This document shows, in pieces, positions 1-5,412 of a stretch of 6,947 nt of DNA. This stretch comes from Lachnospiraceae bacterium. Lineage in GTDB: Bacteria; Bacillota; Clostridia; Lachnospirales; Lachnospiraceae. Position numbers and translations under genes: made by a program. The DNA lies in contig DMCJ01000057.1 in assembly GCA_003446735.1 (NCBI GenBank), forward strand, positions 1-6,947, written 5' to 3'. The notes beneath the pieces were generated by a model. It was given only the letters and a program-made list of their open reading frames with translations, did not search any database and was not told the origin of the DNA. Positions within the stretch are counted from its first letter, which is position 1. The number at the start of each line of letters is the position of its first letter.

Positions 1-7
1 TCTCCTT
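1..7 (-). promoter_or_regulatory. Probable ribosome binding site of a next operon gene outside the window
   Basis: On the minus strand the stop codon of the DUF5662 gene overlaps AAGGAGA at the extreme left edge. A strong SD directly after a stop suggests that a further minus-strand gene begins within about 10 bases outside the window and belongs to the same operon. The gene itself cannot be seen. Confidence 0.5.
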
Positions 8-554
8 ATCTCTTCTTTTTCAGGACTCTTTTTCTGATATAAGCAAAGGTCTCATCTTCGCCCTTTTCGGCAAGCATCTTTAACAGTACATAGAGCTGTC
101 TTCGTGTTTTGGGATGCATGAGCCTGCCCTTTCCTATTAGAAAATATTCATACGGATCGCTGTCCTTATAATCTTTTCCTTTATATACCTTTGATGCGGC
201 GACCCTGTCCATGAACATCTCCACAAGATATCTTGTCGGCATCTTAACGGGCATTACTCCTCCGGGGATACATTCGGAAGAATAGTCGATCCAGTATTCG
301 AAATGGTGCTTATTTCTTCCTTTATGGTGAAGCCATGCCGAAGAATAGCCTCTCTTTTCCCTCTCCGCGTTGTTAGGAGACCTGTCGCCCTGGTAATACT
401 TAACGCCGACCAAAAATTCCGAGGGCTGATATTTGGATAAGTCGTGCAATATGCCCTGTTTATACAGTCCTACTTTAAAACACCCTTCGGCAACTTTTAT
501 CTTATGTTCGGTTATGGTCTTAAAATGATCTACAGCGTTTTTTAAGTAATTCAT
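6..554 (-). CDS. DUF5662 family protein
   Basis: This is a 182-residue soluble protein with no signal peptide or membrane segment. It resembles the uncharacterised DUF5662 family of Firmicutes, whose function I do not know. Visible landmarks are an HK pair near residue 17, an HDLSKY motif at 37-42 (His37-Asp38), RSP at 58-60, a dense histidine cluster HHKGRNKHH at 76-84, and Asp116-Arg117 in a helix. Paired HD, HH and a late Asp recall metal-binding HD-type helical folds, but that is inference. The C-terminus is very basic (RKRVLKKKR). The ATG overlaps the stop of the upstream GH13-like gene in an ATGA arrangement, with GAAGGA a few bases upstream, so translation is probably coupled and the gene belongs to the operon of the GH13-like and Sir2-like genes. 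The product is certain as a protein, but its role is unknown. Confidence 0.88.
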   Translation of the reverse strand: MNYLKNAVDHFKTITEHKIKVAEGCFKVGLYKQGILHDLSKYQPSEFLVGVKYYQGDRSPNNAEREKRGYSSAWLHHKGRNKHHFEYWIDYSSECIPGGVMPVKMPTRYLVEMFMDRVAASKVYKGKDYKDSDPYEYFLIGKGRLMHPKTRRQLYVLLKMLAEKGEDETFAYIRKRVLKKKR

Positions 555-2407
555 TTGTCCTTCGTTCCCGCAAATACCGCTATCGACCTGGGTGATAACG
601 AAACCGTACGCTCTCCGTCCACATCCTTGGTATTGTTAGAGGATAACAGAAGATGCCATTTGCACCCTGCAGGGAGCTTCGGAAGCGCAAATATATGCTC
701 GTTCCAGTGCATATTATAGGCGATATATATAAAATCATCGTCCTTTTTCTTGTTGATCTTTTTATATTTACCGCAGTACATAACACCCAAATGGCGGTTA
801 TAATTCTCAAAGCCGGGGAACCAGGCCTGTTCGCCGTGATAGGAAAGATCCGGATAACCACAGGATATATAATCCATCTGTCTCATATGCTCGTTCATAT
901 GGAGTATGGGATGGGCCTTTCTTATCTTTATGAGCTCTTTTACAAAAAGATAAAATGGCGAAGATGTAACATCCTCCTTCCATATGAGCCAGCTCGTCGT
1001 ATTATCCTGACAATAGGGGTTATTATTACCCATTGCGGAATTTAAGAATTCATCACCCGCAAGAAGGACCGGCGTACCCTGCGAGAGCATCAGCATCATA
1101 AGAGCATTCTTTTCCTGCTTGTCACGAAGGGTGAGAATCGCTTTTCTCCTGCTCTTTCCTTCAACTCCGCAGTTCCAGGAATAATTATAATCAGATCCGT
1201 CTCTATTATTCTCACCGTTTGCCTCATTATGCTTCCTGTCATATGAAACAAGGTCGTTAAGCGTAAATCCCTGATAGGAAGTTATCTCGTTTATTATACC
1301 GAAATTATCATACTGACATCTGAAATGACCGCTCACGGTATTTAACATATCTTCATCACTCTTTAAGAATTTCCTGCAGTCATAAAGAAATGCCTGATTT
1401 AATATGGCTACATTCTTAAAGTTCTTGTTATATCCGCTTATCTGATCCGCCTTATCGGGTGAAAGTGAATCAAAGATGAGCTTGGTGGATAAAAGATAAG
1501 GGTCTGATGAAAGTAAACGTATAGGGATCGAAACCCCCATTAGCTTAAATCCGTCAACATGATATTCGCTGACCCAGAAGCGACATACGTCGAGGATAAA
1601 TCCCGGACGCGCATCGGCTTCAAAATAAAATTCGAGTATGATCTCTATCCCGTTTTTATGAAGCTCCTTAATAAGAGACTTTAACTCAATATCTGCACGC
1701 GGCGAAGACGCATAAGAACTTTTAGGCGCAAAATAAGCTCCGTACGTATATCCCCAGTAATTTGTCTTGTATTCCCAGGGTTTGCCCTCTTTACTCATAA
1801 AAGGGATTATATTCTTGTCCACCTTTGAAAAAGAAGGATTATGGATAACATCCTCAAAATCAAATAACGGCATGCACTCTATTGCGTTTATGCCAAGATC
1901 CAGAAGATAAGGGATCTTTTCCTTTAACCCGTTAAAAGTACCTCTGTCCTTTACCTTCGAGGAAGCATGCTTTGTAAATCCGCGGACATGGAGCTTGTAT
2001 ATCACGGTATCATTTAAAGGACGGCACAGAGGCTTATCATCCTCCCAGTCAAAATCCCTGTTATTTATAAAAACGCTTCTTAAATGCTTATCATCTTTTT
2101 CAGGAACACCGAACTTTTTTTTAGAAGAGGTAAGATAAGCATATTCATCACGAATGATCTTATCATCATTATAAAATGCATATTCAAAATCCTCTATGGG
2201 AAGATCCTTAAATAAAACACAAAAAAGAGAGCCGCAAAGGTACTCATCCTTAAAAGGTACCTTAAGTTCACCGCTCTTTAAATAAAAAATCATACCAAAA
2301 GTTCCACGTTCGGGCGCTTTTATAACGACCGAAAGACCTTCCGGTACTCTGCTTAATCCTAATTTATCTATATAACCCTTTTGAGGATTTATATCTTCTT
2401 TAAGCAA
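551..2407 (-). CDS. GH13 glycogen-debranching/isoamylase-like protein, probable pseudoenzyme
   Basis: This 618-residue cytoplasmic protein has the architecture of GlgX/isoamylase debranching enzymes. It has a CBM48-like N-terminal domain (about 20-95), a TIM barrel (about 133-480; IYKLHVRGFTKH at 136-147, NYWGY at 216-220, GFTLNDLVSY at 380-389, NEANGENNRDG at 394-404, SQGTPVLLAGDEF at 442-454, GNNNPYCQDN at 460-469) and a beta C-terminal domain (about 520-618). The catalytic regions are degenerate. Region I has Glu259, Glu263 and Ala264 where Asp, Asn and His are expected. Region II reads VDGFKLM, with Met290 in the nucleophile Asp position. Region III reads KLIFDS, with Asp313 for the acid/base Glu. 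Region IV reads SYQG, with Tyr378-Gln379 for His-Asp. Hydrolysis of alpha-1,6 glucan links is therefore unlikely, and glucan binding or regulation is an inference. The start is TTG, supported by AGAGAGG 8 bases upstream. No upstream or nearby alternative start fits. The reading frame is intact, so this is not a decayed gene. Confidence 0.9.
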   Translation of the reverse strand: MLKEDINPQKGYIDKLGLSRVPEGLSVVIKAPERGTFGMIFYLKSGELKVPFKDEYLCGSLFCVLFKDLPIEDFEYAFYNDDKIIRDEYAYLTSSKKKFGVPEKDDKHLRSVFINNRDFDWEDDKPLCRPLNDTVIYKLHVRGFTKHASSKVKDRGTFNGLKEKIPYLLDLGINAIECMPLFDFEDVIHNPSFSKVDKNIIPFMSKEGKPWEYKTNYWGYTYGAYFAPKSSYASSPRADIELKSLIKELHKNGIEIILEFYFEADARPGFILDVCRFWVSEYHVDGFKLMGVSIPIRLLSSDPYLLSTKLIFDSLSPDKADQISGYNKNFKNVAILNQAFLYDCRKFLKSDEDMLNTVSGHFRCQYDNFGIINEITSYQGFTLNDLVSYDRKHNEANGENNRDGSDYNYSWNCGVEGKSRRKAILTLRDKQEKNALMMLMLSQGTPVLLAGDEFLNSAMGNNNPYCQDNTTSWLIWKEDVTSSPFYLFVKELIKIRKAHPILHMNEHMRQMDYISCGYPDLSYHGEQAWFPGFENYNRHLGVMYCGKYKKINKKKDDDFIYIAYNMHWNEHIFALPKLPAGCKWHLLLSSNNTKDVDGERTVSLSPRSIAVFAGTKDK

Positions 2408-2464
2408 AAAATTATCCTCTCTGTTAATTAATCGACAATCGATTTTATTTTAACATAGAGGATA
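2404..2464 (-). promoter_or_regulatory. Hairpin with U-tract masking the SD of the GH13-like gene (attenuator/terminator candidate)
   Basis: In the 65-base gap between the Sir2-like stop and the GH13-like start, arms 2450-2464 and 2413-2427 pair over 15 positions with one G-A mismatch. A nested 6-bp hairpin (2430-2435 with 2439-2444, 3-base loop) lies inside. Reading the minus strand, the 3' arm contains the AGAGAGGAT SD of the GH13-like gene. The stem is followed by A and six T's (2411-2406), the last two of which belong to the TTG start codon. The structure therefore has the form of an intrinsic terminator and would also hide the ribosome site. There is no T-run on the plus-strand side, so it works in one direction only. 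The stem is not GC-rich, so termination may be partial. Confidence 0.65.
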
Positions 2465-2472
2465 GATATAAG

Positions 2473-3342
2473 TCAAACTGAGGTATCTTCTTTTTCGGCG
2501 CCGGATAACCCGGTAGATAAAACGTCCGAATCTGCTTTAGATCCGCTCAAAAGCGAAGCATCTGACTTATTTTCGGGCTCGGGCCGGCTTAAGTTAATCG
2601 AGTCAATTATCATGGGAAGAACATTCTTTACTTCATCATGGATCACTATATCGGCCTTTTTATCCCTGAAATGTTCGTGTTTTGTGATAAGTACGAGCTT
2701 ATCTCCCTGATAATGGCTTATTGCAAAACGCACCATCGAATCAAAGAAATTTGTCCCGAGTACAAAAAGCGCATCCGCTTCGGCACAGGCATTTGCCGCT
2801 TCCGTCATAAGATCATTTCTGATAAGTTCACCATAAAGGCGTATTCCGGGCCTTATCGGCTTTAAGCATTCATCACAAAGGGGCACGCCTTTAGCATCAT
2901 TAATGAATTTAAGAGGGAATCTCTTTCCGCAGCCGGTACATCTGTTTAACATTCTCGTGCCATAAAGCTCGATAACGTTTTTGATCCCGACTTCTCTCTC
3001 AAGGCCGTGTGTATTGGTCGTTATGCAGCAGGATAAGATCCCGGCATCATCAAGCTTCTTTAAGGCCTCAAAAGTCTCATTGGGCTTACAGTTGTCCGAA
3101 AGGTACTCATCCTTATAGTAACGGAAGAACTTTTCTATCCTCGCATTAAAATATCCGGAGGACATTATCTCCTCGGGACTTCTCCCGTATTTATCTTCCA
3201 CATCATAAATGACTTCGTTATTAAGATAATTTTTTGCTCCGCATTCCATTACAACGCCTACGCCCGTAAGTGCAACGATGTTCTTAGAGCCCGATAATAT
3301 GCTTTTAACCCTTTCTACACTTTCCTCATAAGATAACTGCAT
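2473..3342 (-). CDS. Sir2 (sirtuin)-like protein with substituted catalytic residues
   Basis: This is a 289-residue sirtuin-fold protein. Sirtuins use NAD to remove acyl groups from lysines. Family motifs are recognisable but altered: GVGVVMECG at 27-35 for GAGxS, followed by KNYL where PDFR is usual; TTNTHGLE at 108-115 for TQNIDxLH; and ELYG at 125-128, with Tyr127 in the place of the catalytic His. The zinc ribbon is intact (Cys135, Cys138, Cys156, Cys159), as are RPGIRLYGE (164-172) and LGTNFFDSMV (195-204). The fold and zinc site are thus kept while deacylation chemistry is doubtful. The last 38 or so residues (from about 252) form a Ser/Asp/Glu-rich, probably disordered tail. The chosen ATG (3340-3342) has AAGGGG 8 bases upstream. 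An ATG 27 bases further upstream (3367-3369) would have only about 5 leader bases after the predicted promoter start and a badly spaced SD. It is the first gene of the operon. Confidence 0.88.
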   Translation of the reverse strand: MQLSYEESVERVKSILSGSKNIVALTGVGVVMECGAKNYLNNEVIYDVEDKYGRSPEEIMSSGYFNARIEKFFRYYKDEYLSDNCKPNETFEALKKLDDAGILSCCITTNTHGLEREVGIKNVIELYGTRMLNRCTGCGKRFPLKFINDAKGVPLCDECLKPIRPGIRLYGELIRNDLMTEAANACAEADALFVLGTNFFDSMVRFAISHYQGDKLVLITKHEHFRDKKADIVIHDEVKNVLPMIIDSINLSRPEPENKSDASLLSGSKADSDVLSTGLSGAEKEDTSV

Positions 3343-3350
3343 CAGATCAT

Positions 3351-3356
3351 CCCCTT
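3351..3356 (-). promoter_or_regulatory. Ribosome binding site deciding the Sir2-like start
   Basis: AAGGGG lies 8 bases before the ATG at 3340-3342. The upstream in-frame ATG (3367-3369) has GAGGG almost touching it and sits at the predicted transcript 5' end, so the downstream start is preferred. Confidence 0.7.
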
Positions 3357-3380
3357 TTATTTGATACATTCCCTCTTTTT

Positions 3381-3409
3381 ATTTTAATAAATCATATGTA
3401 ATTAGTCAA
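3381..3409 (-). promoter_or_regulatory. Sigma-A type promoter of the Sir2-like/GH13-like/DUF5662 operon
   Basis: The -35 box is TTGACT (3409-3404), the spacer is 17 bases, and the -10 box is TAAAAT (3386-3381). Each box matches the consensus at 5 of 6 positions. Transcription is expected to start near 3374, giving a leader of about 30 bases to the preferred ATG. An A/T-rich run lies directly upstream of the -35 box, between it and the rplS terminator. Confidence 0.75.
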
Positions 3410-3430
3410 ATTTTCGTGTTCGTACACGAT

Positions 3431-3458
3431 AAAAAATGCGGGTGCATCTGCACCCGCC
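3431..3458 (-). terminator. Intrinsic terminator of rplS
   Basis: On the minus strand a GC-rich hairpin pairs GCGGGTGC (3457-3450) with GCACCCGC (3445-3438) around a 4-base loop. It is followed by A and six T's (3436-3431). It begins about 6 bases after the rplS stop codon and separates rplS from the Sir2-like operon promoter. Confidence 0.92.
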
Positions 3459-3463
3459 GTTTC

Positions 3464-3811
3464 TTATTTTACGATCTCTTTAAGTTTAGCCTTTTTACCT
3501 ACGCGGTCACGAAGGAAATAGAGCTTAGCTCTTCTGGCCTTACCGTTTCTTACAACTTCAACCTTCTCCACATTGGGGGAATGAAGGGGCCATGTCTTCT
3601 CAACGCCTACGCCGTTGGAATTCTTTCTTACAGTGAAGGTAGCACGGTTGCTTCCGCCCTGCTTTTTGATGACTGTTCCTTCGAATACCTGGATACGCTC
3701 TCTGTTACCCTCTTTGATCTTGCCGTATACCTTAACGGTATCACCTACAACAAATTCGGGAACGCTTTCCTTGAGCTGTTCAGCTTCGATCTCTTTGATA
3801 ATGTCGTTCAT
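3464..3811 (-). CDS. rplS: 50S ribosomal protein L19
   Basis: This 115-residue protein is full length for L19, a basic protein at the 30S-50S interface of the large subunit. Family signatures include PEFVVGDTVKVYGKIKEGNRERIQVFEG across residues 18-45, GTVIKK, the RKNSNGVGVEKTWPLHSP segment (about 62-79) and the basic end KARRAKLYFLRDRVGKKAKLKE. The ATG at 3809-3811 has AAGGAG 7 bases upstream. Unlike the rpsP-rimM-trmD-rplS order of many bacteria, its immediate upstream neighbour here is an AI-2E-family membrane protein gene. It appears to be a single-gene unit, with its own promoter (3887-3915), a structured leader and a strong terminator. No feature is unusual, and the identification is secure. 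Confidence 0.98.
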   Translation of the reverse strand: MNDIIKEIEAEQLKESVPEFVVGDTVKVYGKIKEGNRERIQVFEGTVIKKQGGSNRATFTVRKNSNGVGVEKTWPLHSPNVEKVEVVRNGKARRAKLYFLRDRVGKKAKLKEIVK

Positions 3812-3831
3812 TTTATTTCTCCTTACTTATT

Positions 3832-3873
3832 GGCGTTCATACCGGATCTGTCCGGAAGCGGACCGCTTTTTTT
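3832..3873 (-). promoter_or_regulatory. Structured rplS 5' leader (candidate L19 leader, autoregulatory)
   Basis: The leader can form a 5-bp GC-rich hairpin, GTCCG (3863-3859) with CGGAC (3854-3850) and loop CTTC. It can be closed at a distance by GCG (3866-3864) with CGC (3835-3833), leaving an internal strand of 14 bases (3849-3836). A Firmicutes L19 leader that is thought to allow feedback control by L19 is an established Rfam family. Assignment of this leader to it is inference from position and structure and was not checked against the model. Confidence 0.5.
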
Positions 3874-3886
3874 AGCAACAAAAATT

Positions 3887-3915
3887 ATGTTACCATAGAC
3901 TAATGCAAATTGCAA
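3887..3915 (-). promoter_or_regulatory. Candidate rplS promoter
   Basis: The -35 box is TTGCAA (3915-3910), the spacer is 17 bases, and the -10 box is TAACAT (3892-3887), each 4 of 6 to consensus. It fits into the 107-base gap after the AI-2E gene stop. The predicted start near 3880 gives a leader of about 70 bases containing the hairpin described above. No terminator is visible for the upstream gene, so some readthrough into rplS is possible. Confidence 0.5.
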
Positions 3916-3918
3916 GCA

Positions 3919-5286
3919 TTATTTCTGATCAGATTTTTCGTCCGGTTCCCCGTCTGTATTATCGTCCGATCTTTTCAGTACTTTTTTAACGAGCTTTACT
4001 ATAACAGACTCCTTCTTTGAAGTCTTTCTGGAATTCTGCTTTCTCTCTTCGGTAAGATATATGACTTTCCCCTCTTCCATATGGTCAAGTTCCATATATT
4101 CGAGCGTGTTGGTAGTTACGCCCTTAGCTGCAAGTGATCTGTTTACTTTCCTCTTTATTGCAGCGTAAATAAGTGCAAATATCGGAACTCCGATAGCCAT
4201 TCCGAGCACTCCGAAATATGCTCCGAAAAGCGTGATCGAGAATATGATCCAGAAGGAATCAAGTCCCGTAGAATCCCCGAGGATCTTGGGTCCTAAAACA
4301 TTTCCGTCAAACTGCTGTAAAAGAAGTATGAGGACAAGGAATTTTATCGCATCTACAGGATTAACCATAAGGATGAGCAATACACTCGGTATCGCACCAA
4401 GGAAAGGTCCGAAGAAAGGTATGATATTGGTAAATCCGACTATCAGGCTTATAAGTGTCGTATAAGGAAGCCTGAATATGTTCATAAGTAAAAAGCATAT
4501 TAGACCGATTATTATGGAATCTACGATCTTTCCGCTTATGTAAGAACCGAATACCTTATTTGCATAACGGATATCTTCGATTAGTTCGTTGGCATTTTTT
4601 TCCTTAAATAATGCATATATGAGCTTTTTGGCCTGTCCCGCAAATTTTTCCTTGCTGCCAAGGACATATATGGAAACAATAAGCCCGATGATAAGGTTCC
4701 ATAAGACTTTGATCACACTTAAAAGGCTGAGCGAAACCTGCTTTACAATAGCATTTGCCTGAGGAAGGACCGTATCATTGAGCCATTCGGTCAATTCTTT
4801 TGAATACTTGTTCATCATGGAATTGACAAAACCTTCTATATCCGGATTTTTGGAAAGGAATCTGTTTAAGAGTTCCTCCATATTGCTTATATAAACAGGT
4901 GACTGAGCAACTATATTCTGGATGGATGTGATAACTTCCCCTAACACCTTTGATACGAACATATATATCATCCAGATAAGAAGGAGCATCGTGATTATGA
5001 TCGCAAAAGTCCTGGCTCTCTTTTTGATCTTCTTGTCTTTGGGGTCCTGTCCGATCTTTTTATTTCCCCATTCCATGCATCTTTCGATGAAACTGCATAC
5101 GGGAGAAAGGATGTAAGCCATGACAAGCCCGAATATGATGGGCATTACCGCATTTAAAAATTTGGATATGAACTCAAAAAATTTTTCACTTTGAAAGATC
5201 ATGTGATAAAACAGTATCACAGCCGAAAGGCTGAAAAACAGGGTCACGCCCCAGAGAATATATTTCTTGTCGAATCTGAATTTCAT
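3919..5286 (-). CDS. AI-2E/PerM family transporter-like membrane protein
   Basis: This 455-residue polytopic membrane protein belongs to the AI-2E exporter-like family (PerM, TqsA, YtvI). Members are reported to export autoinducer-2 or act in ion/proton exchange, and the substrate cannot be read from sequence. Hydrophobic segments lie near residues 9-29, 45-64, 92-112, 186-210, 244-272, 276-308, 313-325 and 343-377, matching the usual eight-helix plan with a large external loop (about 113-185). Family motifs are GFTNIIPFFGPFLGAIP (284-300) and FDGNVLGPKILGDSTGL (326-342). The charged cytoplasmic tail after about 380 is longer than in many members and ends with an acidic patch. The ATG at 5284-5286 has CGGAG 7 bases upstream. 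An in-frame extension to 5388 would run through the promoter region and is rejected. It is transcribed alone from a promoter at 5360-5388. Confidence 0.92.
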   Translation of the reverse strand: MKFRFDKKYILWGVTLFFSLSAVILFYHMIFQSEKFFEFISKFLNAVMPIIFGLVMAYILSPVCSFIERCMEWGNKKIGQDPKDKKIKKRARTFAIIITMLLLIWMIYMFVSKVLGEVITSIQNIVAQSPVYISNMEELLNRFLSKNPDIEGFVNSMMNKYSKELTEWLNDTVLPQANAIVKQVSLSLLSVIKVLWNLIIGLIVSIYVLGSKEKFAGQAKKLIYALFKEKNANELIEDIRYANKVFGSYISGKIVDSIIIGLICFLLMNIFRLPYTTLISLIVGFTNIIPFFGPFLGAIPSVLLILMVNPVDAIKFLVLILLLQQFDGNVLGPKILGDSTGLDSFWIIFSITLFGAYFGVLGMAIGVPIFALIYAAIKRKVNRSLAAKGVTTNTLEYMELDHMEEGKVIYLTEERKQNSRKTSKKESVIVKLVKKVLKRSDDNTDGEPDEKSDQK

Positions 5287-5293
5287 TTTTATG

Positions 5294-5298
5294 CTCCG
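5294..5298 (-). promoter_or_regulatory. Ribosome binding site deciding the AI-2E protein start
   Basis: CGGAG ends 7 bases before the ATG at 5284-5286 and fixes this start over the longer open frame beginning at 5388. That longer start would coincide with the -35 box of the predicted promoter. Confidence 0.7.
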
Positions 5299-5299
5299 T

Positions 5300-5328
5300 T
5301 TTACAAATATATATAAATAGTATATAAT
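5300..5328 (+). promoter_or_regulatory. Candidate promoter of the tyrosine recombinase gene
   Basis: The -35 box is TTTACA (5300-5305, 5 of 6), the spacer is 17 bases, and the -10 box is TATAAT (5323-5328, perfect). The start is expected near 5335, giving a leader of about 78 bases. The sequence is very A/T-rich, so chance matches are more likely here than elsewhere. Confidence 0.55.
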
Positions 5329-5349
5329 ATGTAGAAAACCACTACATAT
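5327..5349. promoter_or_regulatory. Perfect 8-bp inverted repeat between two facing promoters (operator candidate)
   Basis: The arm ATATGTAG (5327-5334) is repeated as CTACATAT (5342-5349) around a 7-base spacer. The left arm overlaps the -10 box of the plus-strand promoter, and the dyad covers its expected start. The right arm lies just past the expected start of the minus-strand promoter. A dimeric repressor bound here could control both genes. A leader-RNA hairpin is an alternative. Confidence 0.5.
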
Positions 5350-5359
5350 AGGCGATAAT

Positions 5360-5388
5360 ATTATATCATAGAAGACAATAAAAAGCAA
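5360..5388 (-). promoter_or_regulatory. Candidate promoter of the AI-2E-family gene
   Basis: The -35 box is TTGCTT (5388-5383, 3 of 6), the spacer is 17 bases, and the -10 box is a perfect TATAAT (5365-5360). The start is expected near 5353, giving a leader of about 66 bases that contains the inverted repeat at 5327-5349. Confidence 0.5.
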
Positions 5389-5412
5389 AAGAATAAGGCT
5401 TTATCACGCATT

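Noticed and set aside
653..1045. Open frames on the opposite strand of the GH13-like, Sir2-like, rplS, AI-2E and LysM genes
   Set aside because: They overlap well-supported genes, show no recognisable domains, and lack their own SD sites. They are shadows of the coding strand.
2412..2442. Promoter-like TTGTCG-16-GATAAT just before the GH13-like gene
   Set aside because: Its transcript would begin at the TTG start codon itself and lack the SD. The boxes fall inside the hairpin arms and loop, so the match is probably incidental.
3343..3369. Longer Sir2-like start at the upstream in-frame ATG
   Set aside because: It would leave only about 5 leader bases after the predicted transcription start, and its SD-like GAGGG nearly abuts the ATG. 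The ATG at 3340-3342 has a well-spaced AAGGGG.
3415..3428. Small dyad CGTGT-TCGT-ACACG beside the rplS terminator, considered as an operator or LexA box
   Set aside because: It carries only one CGAAC half and not the paired LexA pattern. It is short and may simply be chance, lying between the terminator and the promoter.
3903..3922. Short inverted repeat AATGC...GCATT after the AI-2E gene stop, considered as a terminator
   Set aside because: The stem is only 5 A/T-rich pairs with a loop of about 9 bases and no T-tract, and it overlaps the likely rplS -35 box.
5310..5337. Possible dif-like Xer site near the recombinase gene (TATATA centre)
   Set aside because: The right half matches the Bacillus dif XerD half at only about 7 of 11 positions and the left half at about 3 of 11. 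In such A/T-rich sequence this is expected by chance.
5339..5352. NrdR-box-like sequence (CCACTACATATAGG)
   Set aside because: It is a single imperfect copy. Real NrdR boxes come in spaced pairs before ribonucleotide reductase genes, and none is here.
5287..5388. 34-residue N-terminal extension of the AI-2E-family protein
   Set aside because: The stretch coincides with the predicted promoter and inverted repeat and has no SD at its start. The inner ATG has CGGAG at good spacing.
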